DNA of 64,000 nucleotides from Bacillota bacterium (GTDB lineage: Bacteria; Bacillota; Limnochordia; Darwinibacteriales; DTU012). Where the stretch lies: contig DURM01000032.1 of the NCBI GenBank assembly GCA_012837335.1, positions 1 to 64,000 of the forward strand, written 5' to 3'. Within the stretch, counting starts at the first letter, position 1. Every line of letters begins with the position of its first letter. The notes below the pieces were generated by a model. That model was given only the letters and a program-made list of their open reading frames with translations. It ran no database searches and was not told the origin of the DNA. The position numbers were made by a program, and so were the translations under genes. Positions 38,537-47,783 of this stretch are shown piece by piece.

Positions 38537-38924
38537 ATTTTTCACCTGTGAAAGCTCCTGGGAGCAGTTCCGATAGTTTAGTCTGTACAACTTGTCCATT
38601 TAAATTAGCCAATAAGATCACTACTTCGTCATCAAAAAACTCAGCCAACACCTGACGGCATACACCGCACGGTGTAATCACTTCATCTGTATCCGCCGCT
38701 ACAGCAAGAGCTTTAAACTTGCGTTCTCCTTCAGAAACAGCTTTAAAAATAGCTGTTCGCTCCGCGCAGTTTGTAGGACTGTAAGCTGCATTCTCAATAT
38801 TGCAGCCAAGATAAACTCTACCGCTGGCCGCGAGCAGGGCAGCCCCCACCTTAAATTTGGAGTACGGCGCATATGCGTTGGTGAGAGCTTGTATTGCTTG
38901 ATCAACTAACTCGCGATACTTGAT
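38526..38924 (-). CDS. cdd: Cytidine deaminase, with apparent ATC start codon
   Basis: A 132-residue zinc enzyme that turns cytidine and deoxycytidine into uridine forms. The zinc and catalytic residues are in TNCAERTA and PCGVCRQVL, with AYAPYSKFKVGAALL at the front. The only upstream conventional codon, a GTG at 38933, overlaps the AGGGAG Shine-Dalgarno site (38938-38933) and so cannot use it. An ATC at 38924 lies eight bases after that site. It gives 16 residues before AYAPYS, which by memory equals Bacillus subtilis Cdd. The gene lies 15 bases after dgkA. Confidence 0.92.
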   Translation of the reverse strand: MKYRELVDQAIQALTNAYAPYSKFKVGAALLAASGRVYLGCNIENAAYSPTNCAERTAIFKAVSEGERKFKALAVAADTDEVITPCGVCRQVLAEFFDDEVVILLANLNGQVVQTKLSELLPGAFTGEKYGI

Positions 38925-38939
38925 AGTAACCACTCCCTG

Positions 38940-39632
38940 CTATATCCGGAGATGAAAGATAATCACTGTAACTAAAATTCCAATCAGTCCACCCACAGCC
39001 ACCTCAAATAAAGAGTGGATTTTACTCTGCACCCTGGTGTGGGCAACCAATAATGCAAGGACAAAGGCTAAAACAGCCACAAAAGTGCTGCTGCAGAACA
39101 TGATGGCAGTAGCAAGGCTGAATGCAATGGCGGTATGTCCGCTCGGCATTCCACCTTTTAGATAATCTAAACTGCCGGTAGCACTCTTAACAATTATGCT
39201 CAATCCTATTACCACTAAAATTGCAACTAAAGTTAAATCAATCGGTCTGAAACTGCTCCGCAGCGAGCGGAGATCAAACTGGAGTAATTTTTCGAATAAG
39301 ACGATATAACCTACACCAGCGGCGATTATAGAGGATATCAACACTCCACCGGCAGCCACATTCTTGGCATTGCGAGCAATTGGATGATAGTCATTGACGA
39401 ACAAGTTGACAACTTCTTCGACCGCTGTATTCATCATTTCAGCGCAGATTACCAGGCCGATTGTCAGCAGCAGAATCAAAAGCTCTATCCGGCTGACATT
39501 TAAAGCCATGGCCAGAATCAGCACAAGGATTCCAATAAAGAAGTGAATCTTCATGTTGCGCTGGCTCTTTACAGCATACAACACGCCTTCAATCGCATAA
39601 TTAAAGCTGGCAGCGATCTTTCTTGGTTTCAA
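38940..39632 (-). CDS. dgkA: Diacylglycerol/undecaprenol kinase fused to a PAP2 phosphatase domain
   Basis: 230 residues, all membrane. The N-terminal DgkA domain (1-110) carries the catalytic CAEMMNTAVEEVVNL motif, with glutamates at 65 and 72. The C-terminal PAP2 domain (about 125-230) has PSGH (163-166) and a later R200-x5-H206 pair; the first PAP2 motif is degenerate. A kinase and a phosphatase for lipid carriers in one chain suggests control of the undecaprenyl phosphate pool. A TTG start follows a purine-rich GGGTGAGGGG stretch. The place between ybeY and cdd is conserved for plain dgkA. Confidence 0.9.
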   Translation of the reverse strand: MKPRKIAASFNYAIEGVLYAVKSQRNMKIHFFIGILVLILAMALNVSRIELLILLLTIGLVICAEMMNTAVEEVVNLFVNDYHPIARNAKNVAAGGVLISSIIAAGVGYIVLFEKLLQFDLRSLRSSFRPIDLTLVAILVVIGLSIIVKSATGSLDYLKGGMPSGHTAIAFSLATAIMFCSSTFVAVLAFVLALLVAHTRVQSKIHSLFEVAVGGLIGILVTVIIFHLRI

Positions 39633-39643
39633 ATCCCCTCACC

Positions 39644-40105
39644 CTAATCACGCGTTAAATTTAGTTCCGCCATGATCCTCTCCTCAAGAACGCGCATTTC
39701 CTGTTTTTCTTGGTCGGTTTCGTGATCATAGCCAAGCAGGTGCAGCAGTCCATGGGCAGTAAGATAACCCACTTCCCGCTCGAAACTGTGATTATACTCA
39801 GCACTCTGCTCATAGGCTCGCTCTAAAGAGATTACAATATCCCCTAAAACTCTGGGCGCTCCCTCAGGCTGAAAAAACTCCTCGCCTTCTTCCAGAGCAA
39901 ACGAGAGCACATCAGTTGCCTCATCTATCCCGCGGTAATCGCGGTTTAAATCTCTGATTGTGTCATTATCGACAAAGGTCACACTGACTTCCACCGGACC
40001 GCTGATCTGTAATACACCTAAACCAGTTTCAACTACTTGGTTTACAAGCGCTTCCAAACCGGCAGCATCAAATTTAGTCTGCTCATTGTTAATGTATAGT
40101 TCCAC
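39644..40105 (-). CDS. ybeY: Endoribonuclease YbeY
   Basis: A 153-residue zinc RNase of rRNA maturation and ribosome quality control. The metal motif HGLLHLLGYDHE is intact and the N-terminal half has the NRDYRGIDEATDVLSFAL segment. The start is a GTG with AAGGGA nine bases upstream, inside the end of pgpH. Followed 11 bases later by dgkA. Confidence 0.96.
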   Translation of the reverse strand: MELYINNEQTKFDAAGLEALVNQVVETGLGVLQISGPVEVSVTFVDNDTIRDLNRDYRGIDEATDVLSFALEEGEEFFQPEGAPRVLGDIVISLERAYEQSAEYNHSFEREVGYLTAHGLLHLLGYDHETDQEKQEMRVLEERIMAELNLTRD

Positions 40106-40108
40106 TGA

Positions 40109-42268
40109 TTATTTTCCCTTCCCCTCAATTTCTTCGCGGGTAATCTTTTCTGGATACTCGATGCGCCCGTGGAAGATTCCAATCAGCACTTTCGAAAAAG
40201 CATCCGCAATTTTATTCAGGTCTTTAAAGGTCAAATCGCTTTCATCCAGCTGTCCATCATCAAGGCGATCGCGAATGATTTTGCGGACCAAACCTTCAAT
40301 TTTGCCCGGTGTCGGCTTCGGTAATGACCGCACTGCCGCTTCCACAGCATCCGCCAGCGATACAATGGCAGTTTCCTTGGTCTGTGGTTTTGGCCCAGGA
40401 TACCGGAAATCACTTTCTTCCACTCCACCTTCATTTGCTTCTAAAGCTCGATGGTAAAAGTATTTCACCAGATCAGTGCCGTGATGCTCAGAAATAAAAG
40501 ATGTAACCACTGGCGGCAGTTTGTGCTCTTTAGCCAGCTCAACGCCATCCTTCACATGGGCAGTAATAATCAATGTGGACAGAGAAGGTGCAATCTTATC
40601 ATGGGGATTGTCGGCTCCAAGCTGATTCTCTACAAAAAAGATCGGCCGTTTAATCTTACCGATATCATGAAATGTTGAGCCGACTCTCGCAAGCAGGCCA
40701 TCGGCTCCCACTGCATCCGCAGCTGCTTCCGCCAGATTGCCCACCATAATGCTGTGATGATAGGTGCCGGGCGTTTCCATCAGCAGACGCCGCAGGAGTG
40801 GATGATTGGGATTGGTCAGTTCCAGCAGGCGAATCGCTGATGTTATGCCAAAAACACTTTCGAAGTACGGCAGCAGACCAATCGTACTGATCGAGCAGAT
40901 CAAGCCATTAAGCATTCCCAGATAGCTGTGAACCACCATATTGGAGTCACCCTGCAGTAAACCAAAGGCCATCATCACCAGGAAATTACTGCCGCCCACA
41001 ATAAAGCCTGCCCGCATCAGCTCACTGCGCTGACTGACCTTAGACACGCTAAGTATGGCGATTAATCCTCCAATTAATCCCTGAACTACCAAAGGAAGGG
41101 ACTGGAAAATAATACCGCTGATCACTGATAATACCGTTACAGTCAGATAGCCAGTACGGGAATCCAAAAGCATGGTCACCAGCATTCCTGCCAAGGCAAT
41201 CGGGGTTAAATACATGATCAGCAGCCAGTTGATCAGGGACAAGATTTTAGTGATTAAGGTAACTAAAATTAAAACTGAACCAACAAAAGCCAATCTGCTC
41301 TCACTTTTAATAATATCCGGCTGGTACTTGTATAATGACACTGCAAACAACAACAGAAGCAGAACGACAATAATCAGCAGACCCAGCAGCGACCAATAAT
41401 CAATACCCTCTTGATATAAGCCGAGATCTTTGAGCATCTGAATGTGCTCTTCTCCTACTACTGTCCCATCACTGATAATTATCTCTCCGGCTTTTACAAT
41501 TACCGGTTTTACTGCGCGGACCGCTTCTTGGCGCCGCTGCTCCACCGCCTGCTGATCCAATGCCAAGTTAGGTTTAATAACCTGGCCCGCGATCAGCACC
41601 GCCGCTTCCTGCAGCTCAAATCTGATATCACTTTGGGCAAACAGCACCCGAATGCGGTCATTGATATAAGAAACATCTGATTCAGAAATCCGCTGTTTCA
41701 TCTGCTCCATAATTATTCGTTTGCTTTCTTCAGCAAATGTATTGTACTCCAGTTCATCCGCTGCGAGCAGCCGCTCAACATAATTGATGGGCAGTACAAT
41801 CTCCGCCACCTGCGCCAGGCGTTTTTGCACAGTGACCGGCTCTCGCTGCCCATTTGCCGCAGTCTCCTCAGCATCGGACTCTGAATCTGATTCAGGCTCA
41901 ATTCTTGCATCAGCAATAACAGCAAAAACTGTGTCGAGCCGCTCCTCAGCCTCGACAACTACAGCGTGATTTACAATGTAAAAATTTGGATCGATTTTAG
42001 CTTCCGCTTCAGCTTTAGCAGCAGCTTCCTGCTGTGCTCGCTGAGTCTGAGCCCGGTTTTCCATATCCCGAGGCACCCGAATATCCTGGCGGGCAACCTC
42101 GCCTACTTCCAGCTGATATCCGATTGGTGAGATGTTGATCGAAAGGATACCATACAATCCAATAAAAACCAAAACAGCCAAAACCCACTGACGTACATTG
42201 TTTTGTTCAAATTTGGTTTTAAAGCTCTGCATAAACTTTGTCCAAGGTTTTGACTTTGACTTACTCAT
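40109..42268 (-). CDS. pgpH: Seven-transmembrane HD-domain cyclic-di-AMP phosphodiesterase, PgpH family
   Basis: 719 residues. One N-terminal helix (about 28-46), an outer 7TMR-HDED domain rich in glutamate (to about 275), six or seven closely spaced helices (about 285-480), and a cytosolic HD domain with HHSIMVGNLAEAAADA and TFHDIGKIKRP. PgpH proteins cleave c-di-AMP to pApA and so tune osmolyte uptake and wall stress. GAGGAG lies eight bases before the ATG. It is placed between phoH and ybeY, as yqfF in Bacillus. Confidence 0.93.
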   Translation of the reverse strand: MSKSKSKPWTKFMQSFKTKFEQNNVRQWVLAVLVFIGLYGILSINISPIGYQLEVGEVARQDIRVPRDMENRAQTQRAQQEAAAKAEAEAKIDPNFYIVNHAVVVEAEERLDTVFAVIADARIEPESDSESDAEETAANGQREPVTVQKRLAQVAEIVLPINYVERLLAADELEYNTFAEESKRIIMEQMKQRISESDVSYINDRIRVLFAQSDIRFELQEAAVLIAGQVIKPNLALDQQAVEQRRQEAVRAVKPVIVKAGEIIISDGTVVGEEHIQMLKDLGLYQEGIDYWSLLGLLIIVVLLLLLFAVSLYKYQPDIIKSESRLAFVGSVLILVTLITKILSLINWLLIMYLTPIALAGMLVTMLLDSRTGYLTVTVLSVISGIIFQSLPLVVQGLIGGLIAILSVSKVSQRSELMRAGFIVGGSNFLVMMAFGLLQGDSNMVVHSYLGMLNGLICSISTIGLLPYFESVFGITSAIRLLELTNPNHPLLRRLLMETPGTYHHSIMVGNLAEAAADAVGADGLLARVGSTFHDIGKIKRPIFFVENQLGADNPHDKIAPSLSTLIITAHVKDGVELAKEHKLPPVVTSFISEHHGTDLVKYFYHRALEANEGGVEESDFRYPGPKPQTKETAIVSLADAVEAAVRSLPKPTPGKIEGLVRKIIRDRLDDGQLDESDLTFKDLNKIADAFSKVLIGIFHGRIEYPEKITREEIEGKGK

Positions 42269-42296
42269 TACGGCAGCTCCTCTCCAGAGTTAGCGC

Positions 42297-43265
42297 TTAT
42301 GTTTCCTTTTCTTCAGCATCAAATTTATCATAGGCTTTAATGATTCTCTGTACAAGGGGATGACGGACAACATCACTGTCTGTTAGATAGCTGAATCCAA
42401 TTCCTTTTACATTTTTAAGGATTTTAGTCACACCGACCAAACCGGACTTGCGTCCCCGCGGCAGGTCAATCTGAGTCACATCACCCGTTACAATTGCCTT
42501 TGAACCATAACCCAAGCGTGTTAAAAACATTTTCATCTGTTCATTGGTAGTGTTCTGCGCTTCATCAAGGATGATAAACGAATCATCTAATGTTCGTCCA
42601 CGCATATATGCTAAGGGAGCTACCTCTATTACTTCCTTTTCCCGCAGCTTGAGGTATTGTTCTTGTCCTAAAATATCATATAAAGCATCATACAGGGGGC
42701 GGAGATACGGATCCACTTTGTCCTGAAGATCGCCAGGTAAAAAACCTAAATGCTCTCCCGCCTCTACAGCCGGGCGGGTCAAAATGAGACGGCTCACTTC
42801 CTTGCGTTTAAGCGCAGCTACAGCAGCGGCCATTGCCAAGTAAGTTTTGCCCGTGCCCGCTGGACCAATTCCAAAGATAATCACATTACTATTTATTGTC
42901 TGAATATATTTTTTCTGACCTTCAGTTCGCGGATAGATCTGGCGGCCCCGCGCAGTAGTGACAATTACTTCAGAATTTATCTCTTTAAGGCTAGTTGCAC
43001 TGCCGGTATCAATCAACGTACTGGCATAATGAAAATCGTGAGAAGTTATTTCGCGTTTTAACCCTGCTACATTTTCTAGGATTCTGCGGACTTTCTCAAC
43101 ATCTTCAACATCGCCACTGAGGATCAAATCTATCCCCCGCGGTATAACGCGAATTCCATACTGAGCTTCCAGCCACCTCAGGTTCTCATCGCCTTTTCCG
43201 CTGATTGTCTGGGCTTGGGCAATGTCCGACAAGGTAAAGACTATTTCAGTTGCATGATGAGCCAC
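42297..43265 (-). CDS. phoH: PhoH family ATPase
   Basis: About 322 residues with a PhoH P-loop (GPAGTGKTYLAMA) and Walker B (FIILDEAQNTT). An N-terminal KH-like part precedes it. The role is probably RNA-related, next to ybeY and era. The GTG at 43265 fits the GGGGG Shine-Dalgarno site seven bases upstream; the TTG at 43271 is only two bases away. First gene of phoH-pgpH-ybeY-dgkA-cdd-GNAT-era with its own promoter. Confidence 0.93.
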   Translation of the reverse strand: MAHHATEIVFTLSDIAQAQTISGKGDENLRWLEAQYGIRVIPRGIDLILSGDVEDVEKVRRILENVAGLKREITSHDFHYASTLIDTGSATSLKEINSEVIVTTARGRQIYPRTEGQKKYIQTINSNVIIFGIGPAGTGKTYLAMAAAVAALKRKEVSRLILTRPAVEAGEHLGFLPGDLQDKVDPYLRPLYDALYDILGQEQYLKLREKEVIEVAPLAYMRGRTLDDSFIILDEAQNTTNEQMKMFLTRLGYGSKAIVTGDVTQIDLPRGRKSGLVGVTKILKNVKGIGFSYLTDSDVVRHPLVQRIIKAYDKFDAEEKET

Positions 43266-43312
43266 TAACAAACCCCCTAATATATCTTAAGAAAACTATC
43301 CCTATCATAAGT

Positions 43313-43341
43313 ATTATAAGCAAAAAGAAGGTGAGATGCAA
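43313..43341 (-). promoter_or_regulatory. Sigma-A promoter of the phoH-era operon
   Basis: TTGCAT (43341-43336), a 17-base spacer and a perfect TATAAT (43318-43313). The -35 box begins one base after the yqfD stop codon. The leader to the start codon is about 40 bases. Confidence 0.7.
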
Positions 43342-43342
43342 A

Positions 43343-44515
43343 CTAAAGCTTTGGCCTAAATTCAGCTATATCCCGCTCCAATTCCACGATCAATCCTACC
43401 CTTATCCCATGCTGATCTGCAAGCAAATACTCTTCAATCTGGGTATCTGCGACTTGCTCGCGATCGATCCCTTGCGCTTCCAGCTGCTGCCAGGCTCGCT
43501 CCAGAGCTAAGGTTTTGGCATCTTCAGTGGAAATCGGTACTGTTTCATAGTAGACCTCATCATAGATCTGTTTAGTCAGGCTGAATGGCAGCTTGAAACC
43601 GCGAATCTGCAGCTGCCACACCTCTAAAGTTGTGGCATACTCATTAAATGGCACCTTTCCGCCAAGAACAAATGATAACCCGACTGCCTCAATCCGGTAG
43701 TTCACATGGCGATTTCCGGTTTTTAATTCCACAGTTTTGCTCAACGCGGCTTCTCCAATAGCATCGAACCACACCCGAGCGCGCACGATCCCTTCGGCAG
43801 CTCCCGGCATTCTTCGGCCGTATTGATCATAATATTCACCAAAAATGAGAACATCTCCTTTCTTGACAGTGCTGCCTGCAGAAACAACCGGAGTACCCCT
43901 AAATGGCAATATTTGGGTAATCAGCCCATTCTCCGCAGCGACAATGTCGCCGTACTGGACTTCTGCTAATTCCGGACTGGTTCGTTCTACCACCTCAATA
44001 TTCATTAATACCCCTTTGATGTTTATCCCTACCCACGAAAAATCAGGAAACTGGGTCAAAAGCGTATTTTCTAAAGACCGCTGATTGAGATCTACTTTAC
44101 GCACCCCGGGTACTACTCCCCGCTCGGCCAACACCGCGGCGATGTCCTCAACACTGATCTCATCACTGCCTGATATCTCAACAAACCAGATAAATCCTGT
44201 TAAGTAATATAAGCAGAACAGAACAGCTATCAGTCCCAGCATCAGCATTTTACGCTTTTGAAGTTTAGCCGCCAAAAATGGCAGTCCTCTCCTGCCGACA
44301 ATTCCGACGCGGATATTCAAGCCTCTTAAAAGCGGACGAATATTCTTAAAATGCTTAATCCGGATTTTGCCAATCATAATATTAGCTGTAACGCGCTCTA
44401 GATCCCAGATGCCGTAACCCTGGCGGGCGATTCTGTTCAGCAGCTGTTCTAAATCTGCGCCTTTAAGCTTAATAATCACATAACCGGTAATCCAAGCCCA
44501 AAGCCGTTCAATCAT
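43343..44515 (-). CDS. yqfD: Sporulation protein YqfD
   Basis: 390 residues of the YqfD/SpoIV-related family. An N-terminal domain (about 1-90) is followed by a transmembrane helix (about 93-112, MLMLGLIAVLFCLYYLTGFIW), then an outer part with EISGSDEISVEDIAAVLAERGVVPGV, a POTRA-like fold. In Bacillus, yqfD with yqfC is a sigma-E gene pair needed for an intermediate stage of sporulation. GGGGTGA precedes the ATG. It follows yqfC by 12 bases. Confidence 0.93.
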   Translation of the reverse strand: MIERLWAWITGYVIIKLKGADLEQLLNRIARQGYGIWDLERVTANIMIGKIRIKHFKNIRPLLRGLNIRVGIVGRRGLPFLAAKLQKRKMLMLGLIAVLFCLYYLTGFIWFVEISGSDEISVEDIAAVLAERGVVPGVRKVDLNQRSLENTLLTQFPDFSWVGINIKGVLMNIEVVERTSPELAEVQYGDIVAAENGLITQILPFRGTPVVSAGSTVKKGDVLIFGEYYDQYGRRMPGAAEGIVRARVWFDAIGEAALSKTVELKTGNRHVNYRIEAVGLSFVLGGKVPFNEYATTLEVWQLQIRGFKLPFSLTKQIYDEVYYETVPISTEDAKTLALERAWQQLEAQGIDREQVADTQIEEYLLADQHGIRVGLIVELERDIAEFRPKL

Positions 44516-44527
44516 GACGTCACCCCG

Positions 44528-44809
44528 CTACTGGTTGACCATTTCAATGGTGAAGATACTGCCCTCGATCTTGATGTCATCCTTTTCAATAAACCGAACT
44601 GCCAGCTTTCTGCCATAAACGCGGATAATCCCATCCTTCACCCGCAGCTGAATCTCTTCAGGCGTATATCTTTCAATGCCCTTATGCTTTTCAATCAGCA
44701 TTTCGCTGTTCCCGATAACTGTGATTCGCGGCAGATCTAATACCACATCTGCCGGCAGGTCCAAAGCAGCAGTCAGTTTTCGCACAGTCCGATTAAAACC
44801 GGCACCCAT
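44528..44809 (-). CDS. yqfC: Sporulation protein YqfC (YabP/YqfC family)
   Basis: 93 residues with the family core LDLPRITVIGNSEMLIEKHKGIERYTPEEIQLRVKDGIIRVYG. The ATG at 44809 is preferred, as GGAGGTG lies five bases upstream; the 12 codons before it have no Shine-Dalgarno site and would include that site. First gene of yqfC-yqfD, just after a strong terminator, so a promoter must lie between 44810 and 44870. I could not find a convincing sigma-E match. Confidence 0.93.
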   Translation of the reverse strand: MGAGFNRTVRKLTAALDLPADVVLDLPRITVIGNSEMLIEKHKGIERYTPEEIQLRVKDGIIRVYGRKLAVRFIEKDDIKIEGSIFTIEMVNQ

Positions 44810-44869
44810 TGCCCCACCTCCAACTATCACCGCTACTTTAAACACTATGCTTATCTACCCGAAAGAATA

Positions 44870-44913
44870 ACTAAAAAGAAAATTCCCGAGACAGAGCTTA
44901 CCTATCTCGGGAA
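44870..44913 (-). terminator. Intrinsic terminator of the nfeD-floA unit
   Basis: A nine-base-pair stem, TTCCCGAGA with TCTCGGGAA, with a 13-base loop and two U tracts (TTTTCTTTTT). It is six bases after the stop of the 44920-45396 gene. Confidence 0.9.
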
Positions 44914-44919
44914 CTTATC

Positions 44920-45396
44920 TTACCGTAAAGGCCAGGGCCGCAGTGCGCGGGGCTCGCGAAGAATCTCACTTAGGATTACCGCTTCCCGCATCCGCTGCGC
45001 TGGAATTCTTTGATCAAAACCTACTTCAGGCTGCTTAGAAACTACCGCTGCAGCCGGTTTTGTTCTGCTGATTCCTTCAGGACCGTCATTTAAATCAAAC
45101 TCACCCTCAAAATCATCATCAACCCAGTCAGAGTCAAAGCCATCGTCTACATCATCCCATCCATCATCATCAGGCATTGACTGAGTCACTGATTGCGGCT
45201 TCGGCTGGGTCTGCAGTACCGGTTGCGCAGCTGCAGGATCAGCCTTAGGTTGAGGTCTCTCCTCTTTAGCAGCAGGCTCCACCCTCGGTATTCGCGGTGA
45301 GGCCGTTCGCTTCGGATTCTTCATCGACTGCACCACGGCACTGATTACCGATGCAACCAAGTACAAAACTACGATTACCGAAAAAATTGATTCCAT
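44920..45396 (-). CDS. Acidic membrane-anchored protein of unknown function downstream of floA
   Basis: 158 residues. One N-terminal transmembrane helix (about 3-22, SIFSVIVVLYLVASVISAVV) is followed by a proline/alanine linker (30-72), a very acidic stretch (75-105, DDDGWDDVDDGFDSDW) and a short basic C-terminal motif (REAVILSEILREPRALRPW). The last motif looks conserved in Bacillota neighbours of floA, by memory. It occupies the place of yqfB in Bacillus but is not similar. GAGGAGG lies six to seven bases before the ATG. A partner or clamp of the flotillin system is possible. Confidence 0.75.
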   Translation of the reverse strand: MESIFSVIVVLYLVASVISAVVQSMKNPKRTASPRIPRVEPAAKEERPQPKADPAAAQPVLQTQPKPQSVTQSMPDDDGWDDVDDGFDSDWVDDDFEGEFDLNDGPEGISRTKPAAAVVSKQPEVGFDQRIPAQRMREAVILSEILREPRALRPWPLR

Positions 45397-45420
45397 GGCA
45401 TTCCTCCTCGGAACCAGGAA

Positions 45421-46419
45421 CTACTGCTTTTTGTCACTGCGGCCAGCTTCTGGTTCATCTGTTTTACCAGCTCTGCCAATTGACTGCCTCATGTCTGTAT
45501 CAGCCATGAGGTTGCGCATCTGGTAATAATCCATAACACCCATTTTGCCTTCACGCAGAGCTTGAGCTAAAGCCTTCGGTACCTCTGCTTCAGCTTCGAC
45601 TACCCGCGCCCGCATTTCTTCTACGCGAGCCTTCATCTCGTGCTCATAGGCAATCGCTGCGTACCTTCGCTCTGCCGCTTTCGCCATCGCGATGTTTCTA
45701 TCGGCCTCTGCTTGATCAATTTGGAGCTGAGCACCGATATTGCGTCCTACATCAATATCAGCGATGTCAATAGAAAGAATTTCAAAGGCTGTACCCGAAT
45801 CCAGGCCTTTTTCCAGCACGGTCTTGGAAATTTGGTCTGGGTTTTCCAAGACAGCTTCATGACTGTCACTTGAACCAACCGTGGTAACAATACCTTCGCC
45901 AACGCGGGCAATGATCGTGGACTCTCCGGCACCTCCGACTAACCTGTCAATGTTAGCGCGCACAGTTACCCGAGCCATGGCTTTCAGTTCAATACCATTC
46001 TTGGCTACAGCTGAAATGATCGGGGTTTCGATCACCCGCGGATTTACACTCATCTGTACTGCTTCTAATACATTACGTCCCGCCAAATCGATGGCTGCAG
46101 CCCGCTCAAACTCCAAGGGAATATCAGCGCGGTGGGCAGCAATAAGCGCATCTACTACGCGGTCAACGTTACCACCGGCAAGATAATGCGCTTCCAGTTT
46201 ATCAATGGTAACATCCAGTCCCGCCTTTTGAGCTTTGATTAAAGGCAGAATAATCCTGATTGGCGGTACACGCCGGAGCCGCATTCCGATTAAAGTTAGA
46301 ATTCCTACTTCTACACCTGCGGCCAAAGCAGAAATCCACAGTCCAATCGGAATGAAGGTGAAAAGTGCCGAGACCAGCAGAATAATAACAGCCAGAATAA
46401 TAATCATCATAGGTTCCAT
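45421..46419 (-). CDS. floA: Flotillin-like protein FloA
   Basis: 332 residues: a membrane hairpin (about 4-38), a short SPFH-type domain with [24 protein letters not shown] and the [39 protein letters not shown] coiled coil rich in A/E. FloA organises membrane microdomains in Bacillota. AGGAGG lies seven bases before the ATG. It follows nfeD, the usual partner. Confidence 0.96.
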   Translation of the reverse strand: MEPMMIIILAVIILLVSALFTFIPIGLWISALAAGVEVGILTLIGMRLRRVPPIRIILPLIKAQKAGLDVTIDKLEAHYLAGGNVDRVVDALIAAHRADIPLEFERAAAIDLAGRNVLEAVQMSVNPRVIETPIISAVAKNGIELKAMARVTVRANIDRLVGGAGESTIIARVGEGIVTTVGSSDSHEAVLENPDQISKTVLEKGLDSGTAFEILSIDIADIDVGRNIGAQLQIDQAEADRNIAMAKAAERRYAAIAYEHEMKARVEEMRARVVEAEAEVPKALAQALREGKMGVMDYYQMRNLMADTDMRQSIGRAGKTDEPEAGRSDKKQ

Positions 46420-46444
46420 CTAACAGCCTCCTGCAGTTTTTAAT

Positions 46445-47752
46445 CTAATCAGTTTTTTCTGTTACCACTATCCGATTTCCTTCTACAAACACCACCTTTA
46501 CTTCAGTATTTACAGAAATAAAGGAGCCATCGGAAACTACATCATAGCGATGATCACCGATCTTGACGATGCCTGCGGGTCTTAACGCTGAGACAGTAAC
46601 CCCTGTTTTTCCAAGTAAATTACTGTAATCTCTGACTCCCTGATATCCTAAGGTTTTCTCCTCGCGAGTAAAGAGAACAAAGCGCTTGAAAGCTGTCGAC
46701 TTTTTAAAGCGGCGCCACAGCAGAATCATCACCAAAATTACAACTAACAGAGTAATTGTTATGCTGGTTAACGCGGCTGTAAAGCTGTCAAATGAAAGAA
46801 TAATGCTGCCAAAAATGCTCAACAGCCCCAGAATCCCCACGATTCCAAATCCTGGTACGACAAAAATTTCCAGAATCAGCAGAACAAGCCCTAAGATAAA
46901 AAGTGCGATAACTTCTAACCCGGCCAATCCCGCTAGGATTCTGCCGCCAAAAAACAAACCCATTGCTAAAATCCCTACCACTCCTGGCAGCCCAAAGCCC
47001 GGCGAGAACAGTTCAATGATAATGCCCAGAAATCCTACGATCAGCAAAATCTGACTCACAGTCGGATCAGTTACGAATCCAGCCAGCCGCTCTGCCCAAT
47101 TGCGCTCTATTTCCACCACAGGCAGATGGTCGAGATTATAATGAGCTAAAACCTCAGAGCGGTAATTACTGAGAACATCCGCATAGCCAAACTCCAGGGC
47201 ATCGTGGGCCGTTAACGTTAGCAGCTTACCCGACTCAACCAATCCCTCAATTACCACATCAGCATCCACCATGGCTGCCGCAATATCCGGATCGCGATTG
47301 TTACGGAGCGCTGTTGAAGCAAATTCCGCCCGCAAAAACGACACTGTCTTCTCATCGAGAGGACGTGGTTCCGCCGCCCCAATGGTACTGCCACGAGCCA
47401 TGGCTATATGCGGAGCAGATATGGCAATCAGAGCTCCGGCCGATATCGCCCGCTCTCGCACAAAAGCAATCACCGGGGTATCCATTCTCAGGATATAATC
47501 GCGAATTTCAACAGCCGCATCTGCCCGGCCTCCAAAAGTGTTGATCTCAATCAGCACCGCCGCCCGATCCTGAGCCGCCTGTTTTAATCCCCGCAGCACA
47601 TATTGGGACAACCCCAGTTCGATTGTGCCGTCCACGGAAATAACATAGACTCTAGTCGGATTTAACTGCGCCATGGCCGGGTCTGCACCAGCGAAAACAC
47701 CGAAAGATAATACCGTCAATAGCAAACAAACAAGAATAGTTTTGCTTTTCAT
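46445..47752 (-). CDS. Membrane-bound serine protease-like NfeD protein (NfeD1b, ClpP class)
   Basis: 435 residues. A signal peptide (KTILVCLLLTVLSFGVFAGADPAMA) is followed by a ClpP-like domain (about 28-215, serine in RERAISAGALIAISAP and a lysine-type dyad), four transmembrane helices (about 235-345) and a C-terminal OB-fold. The ATG at 47752 is used, as GGAGGTG lies nine bases upstream; the frame to 47803 runs through the rpsU terminator. It is functionally linked to FloA next door. In Bacillus the matching gene is yqeZ. Confidence 0.92.
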   Translation of the reverse strand: MKSKTILVCLLLTVLSFGVFAGADPAMAQLNPTRVYVISVDGTIELGLSQYVLRGLKQAAQDRAAVLIEINTFGGRADAAVEIRDYILRMDTPVIAFVRERAISAGALIAISAPHIAMARGSTIGAAEPRPLDEKTVSFLRAEFASTALRNNRDPDIAAAMVDADVVIEGLVESGKLLTLTAHDALEFGYADVLSNYRSEVLAHYNLDHLPVVEIERNWAERLAGFVTDPTVSQILLIVGFLGIIIELFSPGFGLPGVVGILAMGLFFGGRILAGLAGLEVIALFILGLVLLILEIFVVPGFGIVGILGLLSIFGSIILSFDSFTAALTSITITLLVVILVMILLWRRFKKSTAFKRFVLFTREEKTLGYQGVRDYSNLLGKTGVTVSALRPAGIVKIGDHRYDVVSDGSFISVNTEVKVVFVEGNRIVVTEKTD

Positions 47753-47783
47753 AGCAGTTCTCACCTCCAGCAGGATAGGATTG

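Noticed and set aside
44810-44870. Sigma-E promoter for yqfC-yqfD
   Set aside because: A CATAGTGT box exists, but the best -35 (TTATT) is 16 bases away, outside the usual spacing, so no site is called.
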